Below, piece by piece: positions 63,001-64,000 of a stretch of 64,000 bases of DNA (position 1 is its first letter; every line of letters starts with the position of its first letter). Made by a program: the position numbers and the translations under genes. This DNA is from Eublepharis macularius (taxonomy: Eukaryota; Chordata; Lepidosauria; Squamata; Eublepharidae). The DNA is taken from the NCBI RefSeq assembly GCF_028583425.1, contig NC_072791.1, positions 31,317,368 through 31,381,367 on the forward strand. The letters are read 5' to 3'. The notes under the pieces are model-generated. The model saw only the letters and a program-made list of their open reading frames with translations, was not told the origin of the DNA and made no database searches.

Positions 63001-63754
63001 AAGGGGGTTTCCTCTTGTGCAAATGACACAATGTTGCCTGTTTCAGTAGGGGTCAAGTCTCTCGAGCAATCCTCAATGCTGAACTGTACCAGGGGGGTTA
63101 TGCTGAAGCTGACCACAGAGATACTGGTGGGGCTTGAAGGAGTGGAAGTGGCCATCTTGCTGGAGACACGATCGGTCAGCTGACTTATGACATCAGCTTC
63201 TTCTTCGTCACTTTCCACTATCCTGAGAGGAGGGAGCGGTTCAAAGACCAAGGAGTCACTGTCTGAATTCGAAACAATTGATTGCTTTTCAGGCCCTGAT
63301 GTTGAATCAGAGGACAGGTCTATCAGATCTAAATCCTCTTTTGGAGGAGAAGCTTTAACTGGGGAATCCACTTTCACTTCATATGGCTCCATGCAGTTCA
63401 ACCTGACCTCAGGAATGATAGGTCTCCGCCTTGCTGGGATTTTGTCTGGGACTGCGGGCGGATTTTCATTCTCTTCTGTTTCTGCATTTTCAGTCTTAGT
63501 AGAAGAATTTTGCCGAGATCGTCCATTCTGTCTTGGTGCAGCGGCAGGTGGCTTCTCTAAGTCACAGCGGTCTATGCAGGACTTCCTGCGGTGTTCATCT
63601 AATGTGAACAACAGGGAGTCTGAGTTTCCTATGTCAAGAGATTTTTGTTTTAGAGAGCGCAGTTTCTTTTTCTGAATGCTTTCTTCTCTCACACAGTGCA
63701 GGATGCTGTCTTGCAACACGCCGGTTTCTCTATATTCAGCCAGTTCTATTTCAC
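5845..63754 (-). CDS. UNC79: UNC79, 3' half of gene (spliced, 21 exons to stop)
   Basis: UNC79 is a very large cytoplasmic, helical-repeat-type subunit of the NALCN channelosome. With UNC80 it supports the NALCN sodium-leak channel that sets resting excitability of neurons (known for the family). Twenty-one minus-strand exons (1,221 nt down to 39 nt), all with GT donors and AG acceptors and continuous phase, give about 1,172 residues. They run from the segment [15 protein letters not shown] to the C-terminus ending [11 protein letters not shown] and stop TGA. The order and sequence agree with mammalian UNC79 as I recall it, for example [33 protein letters not shown] and [15 protein letters not shown]. 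The 5' half of the gene is outside the window. No frameshift or stop breaks the exons. The exon at 50245 is the standard choice at a site where two further exons may be used instead. Confidence 0.97.
6275..6672. mobile_element. hAT-type non-autonomous transposon with 8-bp TSD
   Basis: The ends CAGAGGTCCCCAAC and GGTTGGAGACCCCTG are imperfect inverted terminal repeats. The element is flanked by the perfect 8-bp duplication TTCTAGAG (6267-6274 and 6673-6680), typical of the hAT superfamily. No transposase frame. A related, truncated copy lies near 41634. It sits in the intron just upstream of the terminal exon. Confidence 0.85.
6718..6905 (-). repeat. 5S-rRNA-derived SINE
   Basis: Read on the minus strand, the head follows vertebrate 5S rRNA: gatctcatcaaatctcagaa, gctaagcagggctggccttg, and tggatgggagacc. 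These correspond to the internal promoter region of 5S genes. The body contains gcagaggca, aaccacctctgttag and gtcgccataagtcagct. This matches 5S-type SINEs known from squamates. Confidence 0.8.
6936..7019. repeat. 84-bp direct repeat, copy 1
   Basis: It contains tttaaatgcttttaaa, gctgcccatgtcaccaggga and caaccaggtggcaatccacc. It is repeated nearly exactly at 7220-7303 (one visible change, gagctg against cagctg). Neither copy overlaps an exon. Confidence 0.9.
7220..7303. repeat. 84-bp direct repeat, copy 2
   Basis: Second copy of the sequence at 6936, in the same orientation. It ends about 126 bp past the donor of the 42-nt UNC79 exon. The 200 bp between the copies are not duplicated. Confidence 0.9.
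7430..7471 (-). CDS. UNC79: UNC79 small exon, 42 nt
   Basis: Acceptor tgttgtcctatag before CTGATTCC; donor AATCTAAAG then gtaagt. Phase 0 in and out. It encodes [14 protein letters not shown], the conserved UNC79 segment that links STIFVK to HLSAGLQL. A duplicated 84-bp intron sequence lies just downstream of its donor. Confidence 0.95.
7560..9080. other. Intron sequence with no recognised feature
   Basis: Between the 42-nt and 78-nt UNC79 exons. Open frames here are short, cross-stranded and without family resemblance. No splice-bounded conserved block was seen. Confidence 0.5.
9084..9310 (+). repeat. tRNA-derived SINE, squamate type
   Basis: The head (gagccagcgtggcatagtgg) with a B-box-like ggttcgaacccc is followed by tgaccttgggccagtcac, cctacctcacagggctgttg and a weakly conserved tail. 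The tail ends 16 bp from the donor side of the UNC79 exon at 9327. Confidence 0.8.
9327..9404 (-). CDS. UNC79: UNC79 exon, 78 nt
   Basis: Acceptor tttgccccgcag before ATGGTGGAG; donor TTTTGTCAAG then gtgggt. Phase 0 in and out. It encodes [20 protein letters not shown] then STIFVK, nearly identical to the mammalian segment. Confidence 0.96.
10828..11798. mobile_element. hAT-type element with fold-back, GC-rich interior
   Basis: Terminal repeats TAGAGATGGGCATGAA and its inverse (ttcgtgcccatgtcta) are flanked by the 8-bp duplication ATCCAGAT (10820-10827, 11799-11806). Near each end are copies of ggttcgtg/cacgaacc modules. The interior has a hairpin around cagctggcaggc/gcctgccagctg (11052-11106). 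It also has many inverted copies of a ggaggccaaaaatggcctcc motif between 11270 and 11660, which create long overlapping open frames on both strands without being genes. Confidence 0.85.
11807..12459. other. Intron sequence with no recognised feature
   Basis: A/T-rich intron downstream of the 198-nt exon. Nothing beyond short chance frames was seen. Confidence 0.5.
12460..12657 (-). CDS. UNC79: UNC79 exon, 198 nt
   Basis: Acceptor tcttccatcag before ACATCCGTC; donor AACAAGGTG then gtgagt. Phase 0 in and out. It encodes [40 protein letters not shown] and [20 protein letters not shown] then MAHNKV. I placed the donor after GTG (not after AAG) because the next exon then begins MVEMVCLH as in the mammalian protein. 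Confidence 0.96.
13916..14145 (+). repeat. tRNA-derived SINE with Bov-B-like tail
   Basis: The head gcgtagtggttaagggcag and a ggggtttaattccc B-box-like site are followed by ttgaagccagctgggggacg and cccacctcacgggatgattg. The tail gttgtcctgaagtgtagtat is followed by a (GTT)n end. It matches other copies in this window near 22963, 35500, 37668 and 55506. Confidence 0.85.
14338..14528. mobile_element. Near-perfect fold-back element (hAT-like MITE)
   Basis: The whole 191 bp is close to self-complementary: gccgttttcacactactaac at the left and gttagtagtgtgaaaacggc at the right, meeting at agagttttgtgcaatgtcgc. Flanks agacagag and agacacag form an 8-bp duplication with one mismatch. Located 198 bp past the donor of the UNC79 exon at 14726. 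Confidence 0.75.
14726..14912 (-). CDS. UNC79: UNC79 exon, 187 nt
   Basis: Acceptor ttttccaacag before GCCCAAAG; donor GCAGTCCAAG then gtaagg. Phase 2 in, 0 out. It encodes [40 protein letters not shown] and [20 protein letters not shown] then SK. The Cys-Pro-rich linker ([14 protein letters not shown]) varies slightly from the mammalian form. Confidence 0.97.
15350..15508. mobile_element. hAT-type remnant
   Basis: The right end aagtgcacatcccta resembles the terminal motif of hAT elements seen elsewhere here (56991, and more loosely 10828). The interior has repeated gaatact/atccgaat modules. The left end was not resolved. Confidence 0.45.
15855..15972 (+). repeat. SINE 3' part ending in (CTTTAC)n
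   Basis: It contains ggggaaggcaatggcaaacc, then ggtcagtaatgactcagtgc and ttgcacctttacctttacct. This is a typical squamate SINE 3' region; the head is missing. Confidence 0.65.
16449..16600 (+). repeat. Interspersed repeat, GGTAGCTGTGTTAG family, fold-back copy
   Basis: The left part gaggtgagtagttgtgttgg and tccagtaacaccttagagc is followed by an inverted half with ggtctctaagatgccactgg and actcagatcctgc. Related to the repeat at 4593. Confidence 0.5.
16703..16878 (-). CDS. UNC79: UNC79 exon, 176 nt
   Basis: Acceptor accctag before AGTCACATG; donor ATGCAACAGGG then gtaaga. Phase 0 in, 2 out. It encodes [40 protein letters not shown] and [18 protein letters not shown]. The motif [16 protein letters not shown] is diagnostic of UNC79. 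Confidence 0.97.
17973..18543. mobile_element. hAT-type element with 8-bp TSD
   Basis: The ends CAGGGCCGGATT and its inverse (agatccagccctg) are flanked by a perfect 8-bp duplication CCTATGGA (17965-17972 and 18544-18551). The interior is GC-rich with partly inverted blocks, so open frames up to 127 codons appear on both strands. None resembles a transposase. Confidence 0.88.
18867..19507. mobile_element. hAT-type element with 8-bp TSD
   Basis: It begins CAGGGGTTCCCAACCCC with ggtccggtactggtctgtgg, and ends ccagtccctggtgccaaaaa then ggttggggcccactg. This consensus is familiar from vertebrate hAT (Charlie/Tip100-like) elements. The 8-bp duplication is GGCTAGAA (18859-18866, 19508-19515). It includes a CTGCTG-rich stretch and a C-run near 19114. 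No intact transposase. Confidence 0.88.
19516..21257. other. Intron sequence, mostly unrecognised
   Basis: Between the hAT element and the 90-nt UNC79 exon. A (GACA)n run lies near 21186-21201. A block near 20600-20630 (gggttggatccaac) recurs near 43385 and 43580, suggesting another interspersed repeat that I cannot name. Confidence 0.45.
21258..21347 (-). CDS. UNC79: UNC79 exon, 90 nt
   Basis: Acceptor ccatgttttag before TGTGGGAC; donor CTAAATTAAAG then gtgagt. Phase 0 in and out. It encodes [20 protein letters not shown] then [10 protein letters not shown], a close match with a few conservative changes (VGEVLDFI where mammals have INEVLDFM as I recall). Confidence 0.96.
22963..23134 (+). 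repeat. tRNA-derived SINE, left part (split by insertion)
   Basis: Head tttggtgtagtggttaagag, B-box-like gggtttgattccc, and the usual ccagctgggtgaccttgg. It breaks off at catactttgtaaaa. The rest of the SINE resumes at 23889, after a 726-bp insertion. Confidence 0.88.
23149..23874 (-). mobile_element. Large palindromic insertion inside a SINE, 14-bp TSD
   Basis: Arms of about 313 bp (23149-23461 and 23525-23838) are almost exactly complementary around a 63-bp loop. Each arm carries agagtccagtagcacctttaa, ataagcttt-cgag and cagatgcatgatacagag. A one-sided end (ttgctaccacagactaacac then ggctaactcc) completes the element. The flanks catactttgtaaaa at 23135-23148 and 23875-23888 are identical. 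The loop contains a related, diverged module (gggctttcggggaccacag). No protein-coding gene. Confidence 0.85.
23889..23950 (+). repeat. tRNA-derived SINE, right part
   Basis: Continues the SINE of 22963: gctcggaggggccattaagt, then tgtcctgaagggcagtatat and a ttattattat end. The tail is the Bov-B-like type shared by other copies here. Confidence 0.85.
23960..25474. other. Intron sequence with degraded repeats
   Basis: A small fragment of the GGTAGCTGTGTTAG family lies near 24945-25015 (accttgtggcatcttaaata). The remainder has no recognised feature. A G-run at 25444-25455 lies close to the donor of the 78-nt exon. Confidence 0.4.
25475..25552 (-). CDS. UNC79: UNC79 exon, 78 nt
   Basis: Acceptor ttcttgttag before TTTGTTTGTG; donor CATGTCTGGA then gtaagt. 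Phase 0 in and out. It encodes [20 protein letters not shown] then IASMSG. The last residues differ from the mammalian ending IASYPG as I recall. A second AG (tttgtgcag) lies 13 nt inside the exon but would not keep the frame. Confidence 0.95.
25885..26065 (+). repeat. Degraded tRNA-derived SINE
   Basis: The head gagaaccagtgtggtgtgat and gggttcaaatcctc (B-box-like) are followed by a diverged body with cttaacctacttcacagagt and tagttgtgaaggc. Same general type as the copies at 9084 and 52205. Confidence 0.65.
26605..27592. mobile_element. Long-TIR fold-back element with 8-bp TSD
   Basis: Inverted arms of roughly 340 bp begin gtcgaactaaatgcgacgag and end with its inverse, then match inward through the poly-C/GC-rich region (ccaccttcccctccactggg). 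The flanks are CTCTTAGA at 26597-26604 and 27593-27600. The centre has a direct duplication: the block with gaagccacacggcccggagc (from about 26950) repeats as gaagccacgcggcccagagc (from about 27093). Open frames up to 165 codons inside are by-products of composition. No transposase. Confidence 0.85.
27601..29440. other. Intron sequence, mostly unrecognised
   Basis: The stretch 27650-28010 has the look of an old retrotransposon remnant (for example ttgattttcttcttg-like and cttctgtcttcttgatattt runs read on the minus strand), but all frames are broken and I could not assign it. Confidence 0.35.
29470..29640 (+). repeat. SINE with tRNA-Ala-like head, degraded
   Basis: It contains ttcagtccctggcatgaggg, then cttggagagccctgctagcc, agagcagacaatactgagct and ggactagtggcctgactcc. 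The same modules, inverted, occur at 46885-47133, where the tRNA-like head is better preserved. Confidence 0.6.
29876..30356. mobile_element. CR1 LINE fragment with 5' inversion
   Basis: The right part (about 30090-30356) is the plus-strand CR1 3' end: aagtggaatcagctgcctag, gggttggactagatggtctg and the tandem tail atgattctatgattcta. The left part (29876 to about 30090) is on the minus strand and encodes a CR1 reverse-transcriptase piece with [20 protein letters not shown] and the catalytic FADD box ([11 protein letters not shown]). The two parts meet head to head near 30090, the arrangement expected from twin priming. The copy is dead. Confidence 0.85.
30360..31900. other. Intron sequence with no recognised feature
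   Basis: A/T-rich. A short (GA)n run lies near 31695-31705. No conserved splice-bounded block was found. Confidence 0.45.
31901..32005 (-). CDS. UNC79: UNC79 exon, 105 nt
   Basis: Acceptor ctttgttttag before GAAAGGGAT; donor TTGGTGCAG then gtacaa. Phase 0 in and out. It encodes [20 protein letters not shown] then [15 protein letters not shown], matching UNC79 immediately after RAFTK. The upstream intron of about 6.5 kb carries a LINE, several SINEs and other repeats. Confidence 0.96.
33130..33650. mobile_element. Possible solo LTR or other retroelement fragment
   Basis: GC-richer block starting tgtcagaaaccatcctgggc, with a cataaaag box about 90 bp in and repeated gagtccagacc/ttccagacccggggtcc modules. 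It ends near tgatgtcagaacac. Target duplications and a clear TG...CA border were not established, so the LTR reading is weak. Confidence 0.3.
33820..35285 (+). mobile_element. 5'-truncated L2/CR1-like LINE, reverse transcriptase broken
   Basis: Three overlapping frames carry consecutive reverse-transcriptase parts. The first has the blocks [31 protein letters not shown] and [14 protein letters not shown]. The second has [39 protein letters not shown] and the catalytic box [10 protein letters not shown]. The third has [20 protein letters not shown]. Two frameshifts (about 34380-34450 and 34840) and loss of the 5' half make it non-functional. A 3' end with gccaccttgttggccctgat and an aataata tail follows. 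It is antisense to UNC79, in the intron before the 105-nt exon. Confidence 0.85.
35286..35488 (+). repeat. 5S-rRNA-derived SINE
   Basis: The clearest copy here. The head gcttgatctcatcagatctc, agcagggtcggccttggtta and tggatgggagacc follows 5S rRNA through its internal promoter. The body has gttgcagaggcaaaccacct, ctagtctcttgccatgaaaa and ttgccataagtcagct. It lies right after the tail of the LINE at 33820. Confidence 0.88.
35500..35750 (+). repeat. tRNA-derived SINE with Bov-B-like tail
   Basis: Head ctggtatcatggttaagagt, B-box-like gggtttgattccc, body ttgaagccagctgggtgacc, tail gagtggacatttagttgtcc then tgaagggcggtatataaatc and a (GAT)n end. Nearly full length. Confidence 0.9.
36043..36340 (+). 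repeat. Interspersed repeat of unassigned family
   Basis: It contains aagaacatgagaacagccct, ccagtggtctatctagtcca, and later ggttaatggccattgatgga and cccttttaaagccatctaca. The pattern is familiar from squamate genomes, but I cannot name the family. Confidence 0.5.
37050..37265 (+). repeat. MIR-like (CORE) SINE
   Basis: The head gatgtggtgtagtggctgag is followed by a CORE-like section with gtacaaaatggagataataa, tactggcctgccttatagac and gttgtaaggattgc. This resembles MIR/CORE-SINEs, which are old and shared by amniotes. Confidence 0.65.
37668..37925 (+). repeat. tRNA-derived SINE with Bov-B-like tail
   Basis: Head gtttggtgtagtggctaaga, B-box-like aggtttgattccc, body ccagctgggtgaccttgggc, tail gagtgggcattaaggtgtcc then tgaagtgcggtatag. 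Full length. Confidence 0.9.
38495..38605 (-). CDS. UNC79: UNC79 exon, 111 nt
   Basis: Acceptor tcaattgcag before AGTCTGTT; donor TTCACAAAG then gtaact. Phase 0 in and out. It encodes [20 protein letters not shown] then [17 protein letters not shown]. This is among the most conserved blocks and strongly helical and hydrophobic, as expected for packing inside a helical-repeat scaffold rather than for a membrane segment. Confidence 0.97.
39205..39290. repeat. A/T-rich tandem repeat (ttattacttag units)
   Basis: Several imperfect units of about 11-14 bp with ttacttagttatta. Low complexity, no gene. Confidence 0.7.
39644..39712 (-). CDS. UNC79: UNC79 exon, 69 nt
   Basis: Acceptor tttatcttcag before TGTTCTTT; donor GCTGCCAGG then gtaagc. 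Phase 0 in and out. It encodes [20 protein letters not shown] then AAR, between the PCVLPLK and SLLEPFSK exons as in the mammalian gene. Confidence 0.95.
39986..40112 (-). repeat. Interspersed repeat, GGTAGCTGTGTTAG family fragment
   Basis: Read inverted, it shows the usual modules: catctgatgaagagaacttt, aaccttgttggtctttaaag and gtgccactaaactagaatc. Related to 4593. Confidence 0.55.
40443..40645 (-). repeat. 5S-rRNA-derived SINE, older copy
   Basis: On the minus strand it shows ggaagctaagctgggtcgac, gtaggtggatggaagacttc, then gaaggcaatgacaaatcacc and gtgctgtaagtcagttg. The same family as 6718 and 35286, with more changes in the 5S part. Confidence 0.75.
40895..41068 (-). CDS. UNC79: UNC79 exon, 174 nt
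   Basis: Acceptor cattttcttag before GGTTTAAAC; donor CCACTTAAG then gtacag. Phase 0 in and out. It encodes [40 protein letters not shown] and [18 protein letters not shown]. The conserved block [10 protein letters not shown] identifies it clearly. Confidence 0.96.
41634..41870. mobile_element. Truncated hAT-type copy related to 6275
   Basis: It shares aagggtccccagtgtcatgc, gcacctgctgatacctttcc, gtgcccactcaatg and tgggccattagagat with the element at 6275. The right terminus and target duplication are not recognisable. Confidence 0.65.
41957..42183. mobile_element. Short inverted-repeat element (GGGCCAAACCA termini)
   Basis: The ends tagggccaaaccaaatgaga and the inverse tctcatctggtttggcccct form terminal repeats around a 180-bp interior. 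No clear target duplication was seen. Similar termini (gggccaaacgacatgag) occur near 37267. Confidence 0.55.
42266..42351 (-). CDS. UNC79: UNC79 exon, 86 nt
   Basis: Acceptor cattttgcag before ATGGGAGT; donor CTATTAGAG then gtttgc, a weaker donor. Phase 1 in, 0 out. It encodes [20 protein letters not shown] then AALSQLLE. It is separated by an intron of only 92 nt from the preceding exon, the shortest intron in the window. Confidence 0.95.
42444..42556 (-). CDS. UNC79: UNC79 exon, 113 nt
   Basis: Acceptor cttctttgcag before CATGATGATC; donor AACATCAAAG then gtaata. Phase 2 in, 1 out. It encodes [20 protein letters not shown] then [17 protein letters not shown], almost identical to the mammalian protein. 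Confidence 0.96.
44220..44258 (-). CDS. UNC79: UNC79 small exon, 39 nt
   Basis: Acceptor cactag before GTTGGCTTC, preceded by a C-run on the coding strand. Donor GCAGAAAG then gtacag. Phase 2 in and out. It encodes [12 protein letters not shown] plus split codons, matching the UNC79 segment LASSTTFSNQAES between IMQSVGR and the MM-PGNAAG block. Being a multiple of three with matched phases, it could be skipped without frame loss. Confidence 0.94.
45247..45479. mobile_element. Fold-back hAT MITE, CAGGGCTTTTTTTC family
   Basis: The termini cagggctttttttcagctgg and ccagaaaaaagccctt are flanked by GCCCAGAT on both sides (45239-45246, 45480-45487). The centre is a hairpin: cacatggctggtggccccgc and its inverse flank gaagtttatttaaactt. 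Same family as 59622. Confidence 0.85.
45764..45904 (-). CDS. UNC79: UNC79 exon, 141 nt
   Basis: Acceptor tttctttcag before GTGTCATG; donor GTAGGGAG then gtaaca. Phase 2 in and out. It encodes [20 protein letters not shown], then [20 protein letters not shown] and IMQSVG. The helical, leucine-rich character fits the helical-repeat part of the protein, and the segment is close to invariant relative to mammals as I recall. Confidence 0.96.
46885..47133 (-). repeat. SINE with tRNA-Ala-like head
   Basis: On the minus strand the head reads gccatagctccgtggcagag, catctgcttggcatgcagaa and ggttccatcccc, giving A-box- and B-box-like sites in tRNA spacing. The body has agttgctgccagcctgcata, gacaacgctgctcttg and ttggcctgattcactg. 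It is a SINE, not a tRNA gene, because the tRNA fold is not kept and a body follows. Confidence 0.8.
48170..48347. mobile_element. Fold-back element, near-palindrome of 178 bp
   Basis: The left arm ctgaatccacacatcccagc and right arm gctgggatgtgtggattcag match, and pairing continues inward (gctaaactgt with acagtttagc; gaaatcacgcc with ggtgtgatttc). The centre lies near 48258. No clear target duplication. Confidence 0.7.
48585..48687 (-). CDS. UNC79: UNC79 exon, 103 nt
   Basis: Acceptor tctctttccag before GAGCTACA; donor ATGACAGACAA then gtaagc. Phase 1 in, 2 out. It encodes [20 protein letters not shown] then [13 protein letters not shown], a conserved UNC79 block. Both the standard exon and the alternative pair enter it with the same split Gly codon. 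Confidence 0.96.
49705..49817 (-). CDS. UNC79: Candidate alternative UNC79 exon (second of a pair), 113 nt
   Basis: Acceptor ggccaccag before CTTTATGTAC, with a modest pyrimidine stretch further upstream. Donor AACGAAGATG then gtaact. Phase 2 in, phase 1 out. It encodes, after a split Ile codon, [20 protein letters not shown] then [17 protein letters not shown], joining in frame to GATKSSLL of the next exon. Visible features are a short hydrophobic stretch with four Cys, a polybasic run and an RRLS site that fits the PKA consensus. It is usable only with 52827-52896; from phase 1 it meets a TGA within a dozen codons. The weak acceptor is the main doubt. Confidence 0.55.
50245..50328 (-). CDS. 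UNC79: UNC79 exon, 84 nt, standard form at the splice choice
   Basis: Acceptor ttatccacag before AACAGGTAC; donor ATAAGAG then gttagt. Phase 1 in and 1 out, so it can be used or skipped without changing frame. It encodes [20 protein letters not shown] then EGPPLRIR, close to the mammalian segment with GKRQCNV and CLNPDLEG as I recall it. It lies between the two exons of the candidate alternative pair. Confidence 0.9.
50700..52200. other. Intron sequence with no recognised feature
   Basis: Lies between the standard exon at 50245 and the candidate exon at 52827. No further phase-compatible exon was noticed here, but short exons could be missed by eye. Confidence 0.4.
52205..52415 (+). repeat. 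tRNA-derived SINE, squamate type
   Basis: The head gagccagtgtagtgtagaga with gggtttgaatcccgg (a good B box) is followed by cgtgaccttgggccagtcac, agcctaacccacctcaaagg and a ttgtgaggatacaat tail. It lies in the intron downstream of the candidate exon at 52827. Confidence 0.85.
52827..52896 (-). CDS. UNC79: Candidate alternative UNC79 exon (first of a pair), 70 nt
   Basis: A good pyrimidine tract (ttccttctctccctgccacc) leads to the acceptor ccacaag before ACTTAATG. The donor is GCGCTATGCCAT then gtaagc. Phase 1 in, phase 2 out. In frame with the upstream exon it encodes [24 protein letters not shown] do not recall this segment from mammalian UNC79. Splicing to 50245 or straight to 48585 gives an early stop; only joining to 49705-49817 keeps the frame. 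The splice signals and open frame are seen; use in transcripts is inference. Confidence 0.6.
52900..55500. other. Intron sequence with no recognised feature
   Basis: A G-run near 53051-53060 and a run of agaag/cttctg motifs near 53405-53465 are the only notable items. The open frame at 54966-55355 has no splice context or family resemblance. Confidence 0.4.
55506..55757 (-). repeat. tRNA-derived SINE with Bov-B-like tail
   Basis: On the minus strand: head gtttggtgtagtggttaaga, B-box-like aggtttgattccc, body ccagctgggtgaccttgggc and tail tgaagggtggtatataaatc. Full length and opposite in orientation to the copies at 35500 and 37668. Confidence 0.9.
56187..56207. repeat. (CA)n microsatellite at a splice donor
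   Basis: Twenty-one bases of CA repeat. On the gene strand it follows directly after the donor of the 117-nt UNC79 exon, so the intron begins gtaag then (TG)n. Confidence 0.95.
56212..56328 (-). CDS. UNC79: UNC79 exon, 117 nt
   Basis: Acceptor gacttgcag before CTCAGTTCC; donor GGGATACTG then gtaag, followed at once by a (TG)n run. Phase 1 in and 1 out. It encodes [20 protein letters not shown] and [18 protein letters not shown]. This matches the conserved UNC79 block around MKRGSLG and MKRQLEHQ. It is the last exon before the alternative splice region. Confidence 0.96.
56600..56991. mobile_element. hAT-type remnant, right end intact
   Basis: The right end gaagcgcacatccctag matches the hAT terminal style (TAGGGATGTGC). 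The interior shares ggccatttgagaggcaggaa-like and cttgcaagtggcaggaaagg-like blocks with the element at 10828. The left terminus was not found. Confidence 0.6.
56992..57142 (-). repeat. SINE fragment, tRNA-derived
   Basis: On the minus strand: gctgtagcacagtggttaag, gttcgaatcccactgctgcc and aagccactcttctcagccc. A tRNA-type head with a B-box-like gttcgaatccc. Confidence 0.65.
57490..57713. mobile_element. Fold-back element with uneven right arm
   Basis: The left arm from atatgtagcaagtagaacaa and right arm ending ttgttctacttgctacatat pair almost fully, with the tip at tggatatatatgatcca (57573-57589). The right arm carries about 28 extra bases (atagactttactataacagt). The inner match acaatggcaacacgctccaa is exact. 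No clear target duplication. Confidence 0.75.
57783..57920. repeat. Minisatellite, about 40-75 bp units
   Basis: Three imperfect units start gtaaaaccatc(a/g)aactatctca or a variant; two carry gactcaaaaagtgaacttgg. The last unit runs into an inverted ttcactttt. Confidence 0.75.
57930..59600. other. Intron sequence with no recognised feature
   Basis: Open frames on the minus strand near 58178-58902 have no conserved partner and no splice-phase fit with UNC79. Confidence 0.4.
59622..59803. mobile_element. Fold-back hAT MITE, CAGGGCTTTTTTTC family
   Basis: The termini cagggcttttttccagcagg and cccagaaaaaaaccctg are flanked by the perfect 8-bp duplication TGCATATG (59614-59621, 59804-59811). It shares gagatcagggggcggggcca and gggcaacccactgagttcca with the element at 45247. 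It is 51 bp shorter, lacking most of the central hairpin. Confidence 0.88.
60133..60240 (-). CDS. UNC79: UNC79 exon, 108 nt
   Basis: Acceptor cttttgcag before ATGCTTCAG; donor CATATCAA then gtaag. Phase 1 in and 1 out. It encodes [20 protein letters not shown] followed by [15 protein letters not shown], a Ser/Thr-rich linker that is nearly identical to the mammalian protein from [10 protein letters not shown] onward. The reading continues exactly from the 1,221-nt exon (split Asp codon). Confidence 0.96.
60241..60945. other. Intron sequence with no recognised feature
   Basis: First part of the 2.3-kb intron between the 1,221-nt and 108-nt exons. The plus-strand open frames near 60467-60948 do not resemble any protein I know. 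Confidence 0.4.
60951..60997. repeat. Poly-A then (GGACA)n pentanucleotide repeat
   Basis: About 17 A residues followed by six units of ggaca. This is the pattern of a poly-A tail that has grown a microsatellite. Confidence 0.9.
61440..61640. repeat. Imperfect inverted repeat
   Basis: The left arm gtggtcaccatgttgtgtga with aaaaggggtgg pairs with the right arm cccttttcacacaacatgat then gaccac. Weaker pairing continues inward (ttttccatgtgca against tacatgcgcgt-like). Likely an old fold-back element; flanks not resolved. Confidence 0.6.
61650..62533. other. Intron sequence with no recognised feature
   Basis: Contains two similar blocks (tcacttccaattggaacc and tcaccacaacacggaagcaa regions) around 61790-61950 that may be a degraded inverted duplication. 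A C-run lies at 61961-61969. Nothing coding seen. Confidence 0.4.
62534..63754 (-). CDS. UNC79: UNC79 exon, 1,221 nt, acidic/Ser-rich middle region
   Basis: The largest exon in view. The acceptor is ...tttcaatcag before GTGAAATAG; the donor is GAGACAG then gtgaga. It enters and leaves in phase 1. It encodes about 407 residues: a conserved start ([20 protein letters not shown]), the [20 protein letters not shown] motif, then a long low-complexity region rich in Ser, Asp, Glu and Pro ([31 protein letters not shown]). It ends with the highly conserved [20 protein letters not shown] and [16 protein letters not shown]. The middle looks disordered and is the part that differs most from the mammalian protein as I recall it. 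The open frame upstream of 63754 and downstream of 62534 is intron read-through. Confidence 0.96.
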
Positions 63755-64000
63755 CTGATTGAAACAGGAAAAGGGCTGATACTATTTCACTCAAGAGTGG
63801 CGTTCCTCCCCCCACCTTGCAATAATTATCATTTTGCAATCTCACAATTCAGTGCTAGGGACATTTTAGACACAAGTACACCTTTGAAATGCAAAATTAC
63901 AAGTACAAAATAGGCTCAAGATCAGCCTGACAGATTTCAGAAGGCCAATTTCTTGATATGTGTACTGAGTCTAGTTTGTTGTCTCTTCTGCGGTGATCTT

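Noticed and set aside
63187-63675. Plus-strand open frame of 162 codons, Ser/Phe-rich
   Set aside because: It is the antisense shadow of the large UNC79 exon.
1-64000. CRISPR arrays, toxin-antitoxin or phage-like modules
   Set aside because: The window is vertebrate nuclear DNA; no regularly spaced direct repeats or prokaryotic gene organisation are present.

Overview
This window is vertebrate nuclear DNA, most likely from a squamate reptile (a lizard, possibly a gecko). Three things point there: a long, intron-rich gene with very well conserved exons; SINEs of the squamate type (tRNA-derived units with a Bov-B-like 3' tail, and 5S-rRNA-derived units); and CR1 and L2-like LINE fragments together with many short hAT-type DNA transposons. 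No species is claimed. There is no bacterial, phage or CRISPR content.

The window holds one protein-coding gene, the 3' half of UNC79 (KIAA1409), the large subunit of the NALCN sodium-leak channel complex. It lies on the minus strand, from the stop codon at 5845 to an internal 1,221-nt exon starting at 63754; the 5' exons lie beyond the right edge. Twenty-one exons with GT/AG borders and matching phases read through as about 1,172 residues, ending at the conserved C-terminus. They were found by reading each exon on the minus strand and checking phase continuity. The stretch 1-5720 is downstream intergenic DNA with no gene recognised.

The most interesting point is a splice choice between the exon at 56212 and the exon at 48585. 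The standard 84-nt exon (50245-50328, phase 1 to 1) is flanked by two further exon candidates: 70 nt at 52827-52896 (phase 1 to 2) and 113 nt at 49705-49817 (phase 2 to 1). These two keep the frame only when used together with the standard exon left out. Every other mix I checked gives an early stop. The alternative segment would be about 60 residues, with a hydrophobic patch, a Cys-Cys-Cys cluster, a run of Arg/Lys and a PKA-like site. A (TG)n repeat starts five bases inside the intron just upstream of this choice.

The introns are rich in mobile DNA. At least eight hAT-type or fold-back elements have recognisable 8-bp target duplications (one with a mismatch). A 726-bp insertion, almost wholly a palindrome, sits inside a SINE with a 14-bp target duplication. 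One CR1 copy has a 5' inversion. A 5'-truncated L2/CR1-like LINE with broken reverse-transcriptase frames lies antisense to UNC79. Most open frames longer than 60 codons fall in these repeats or are chance readings.
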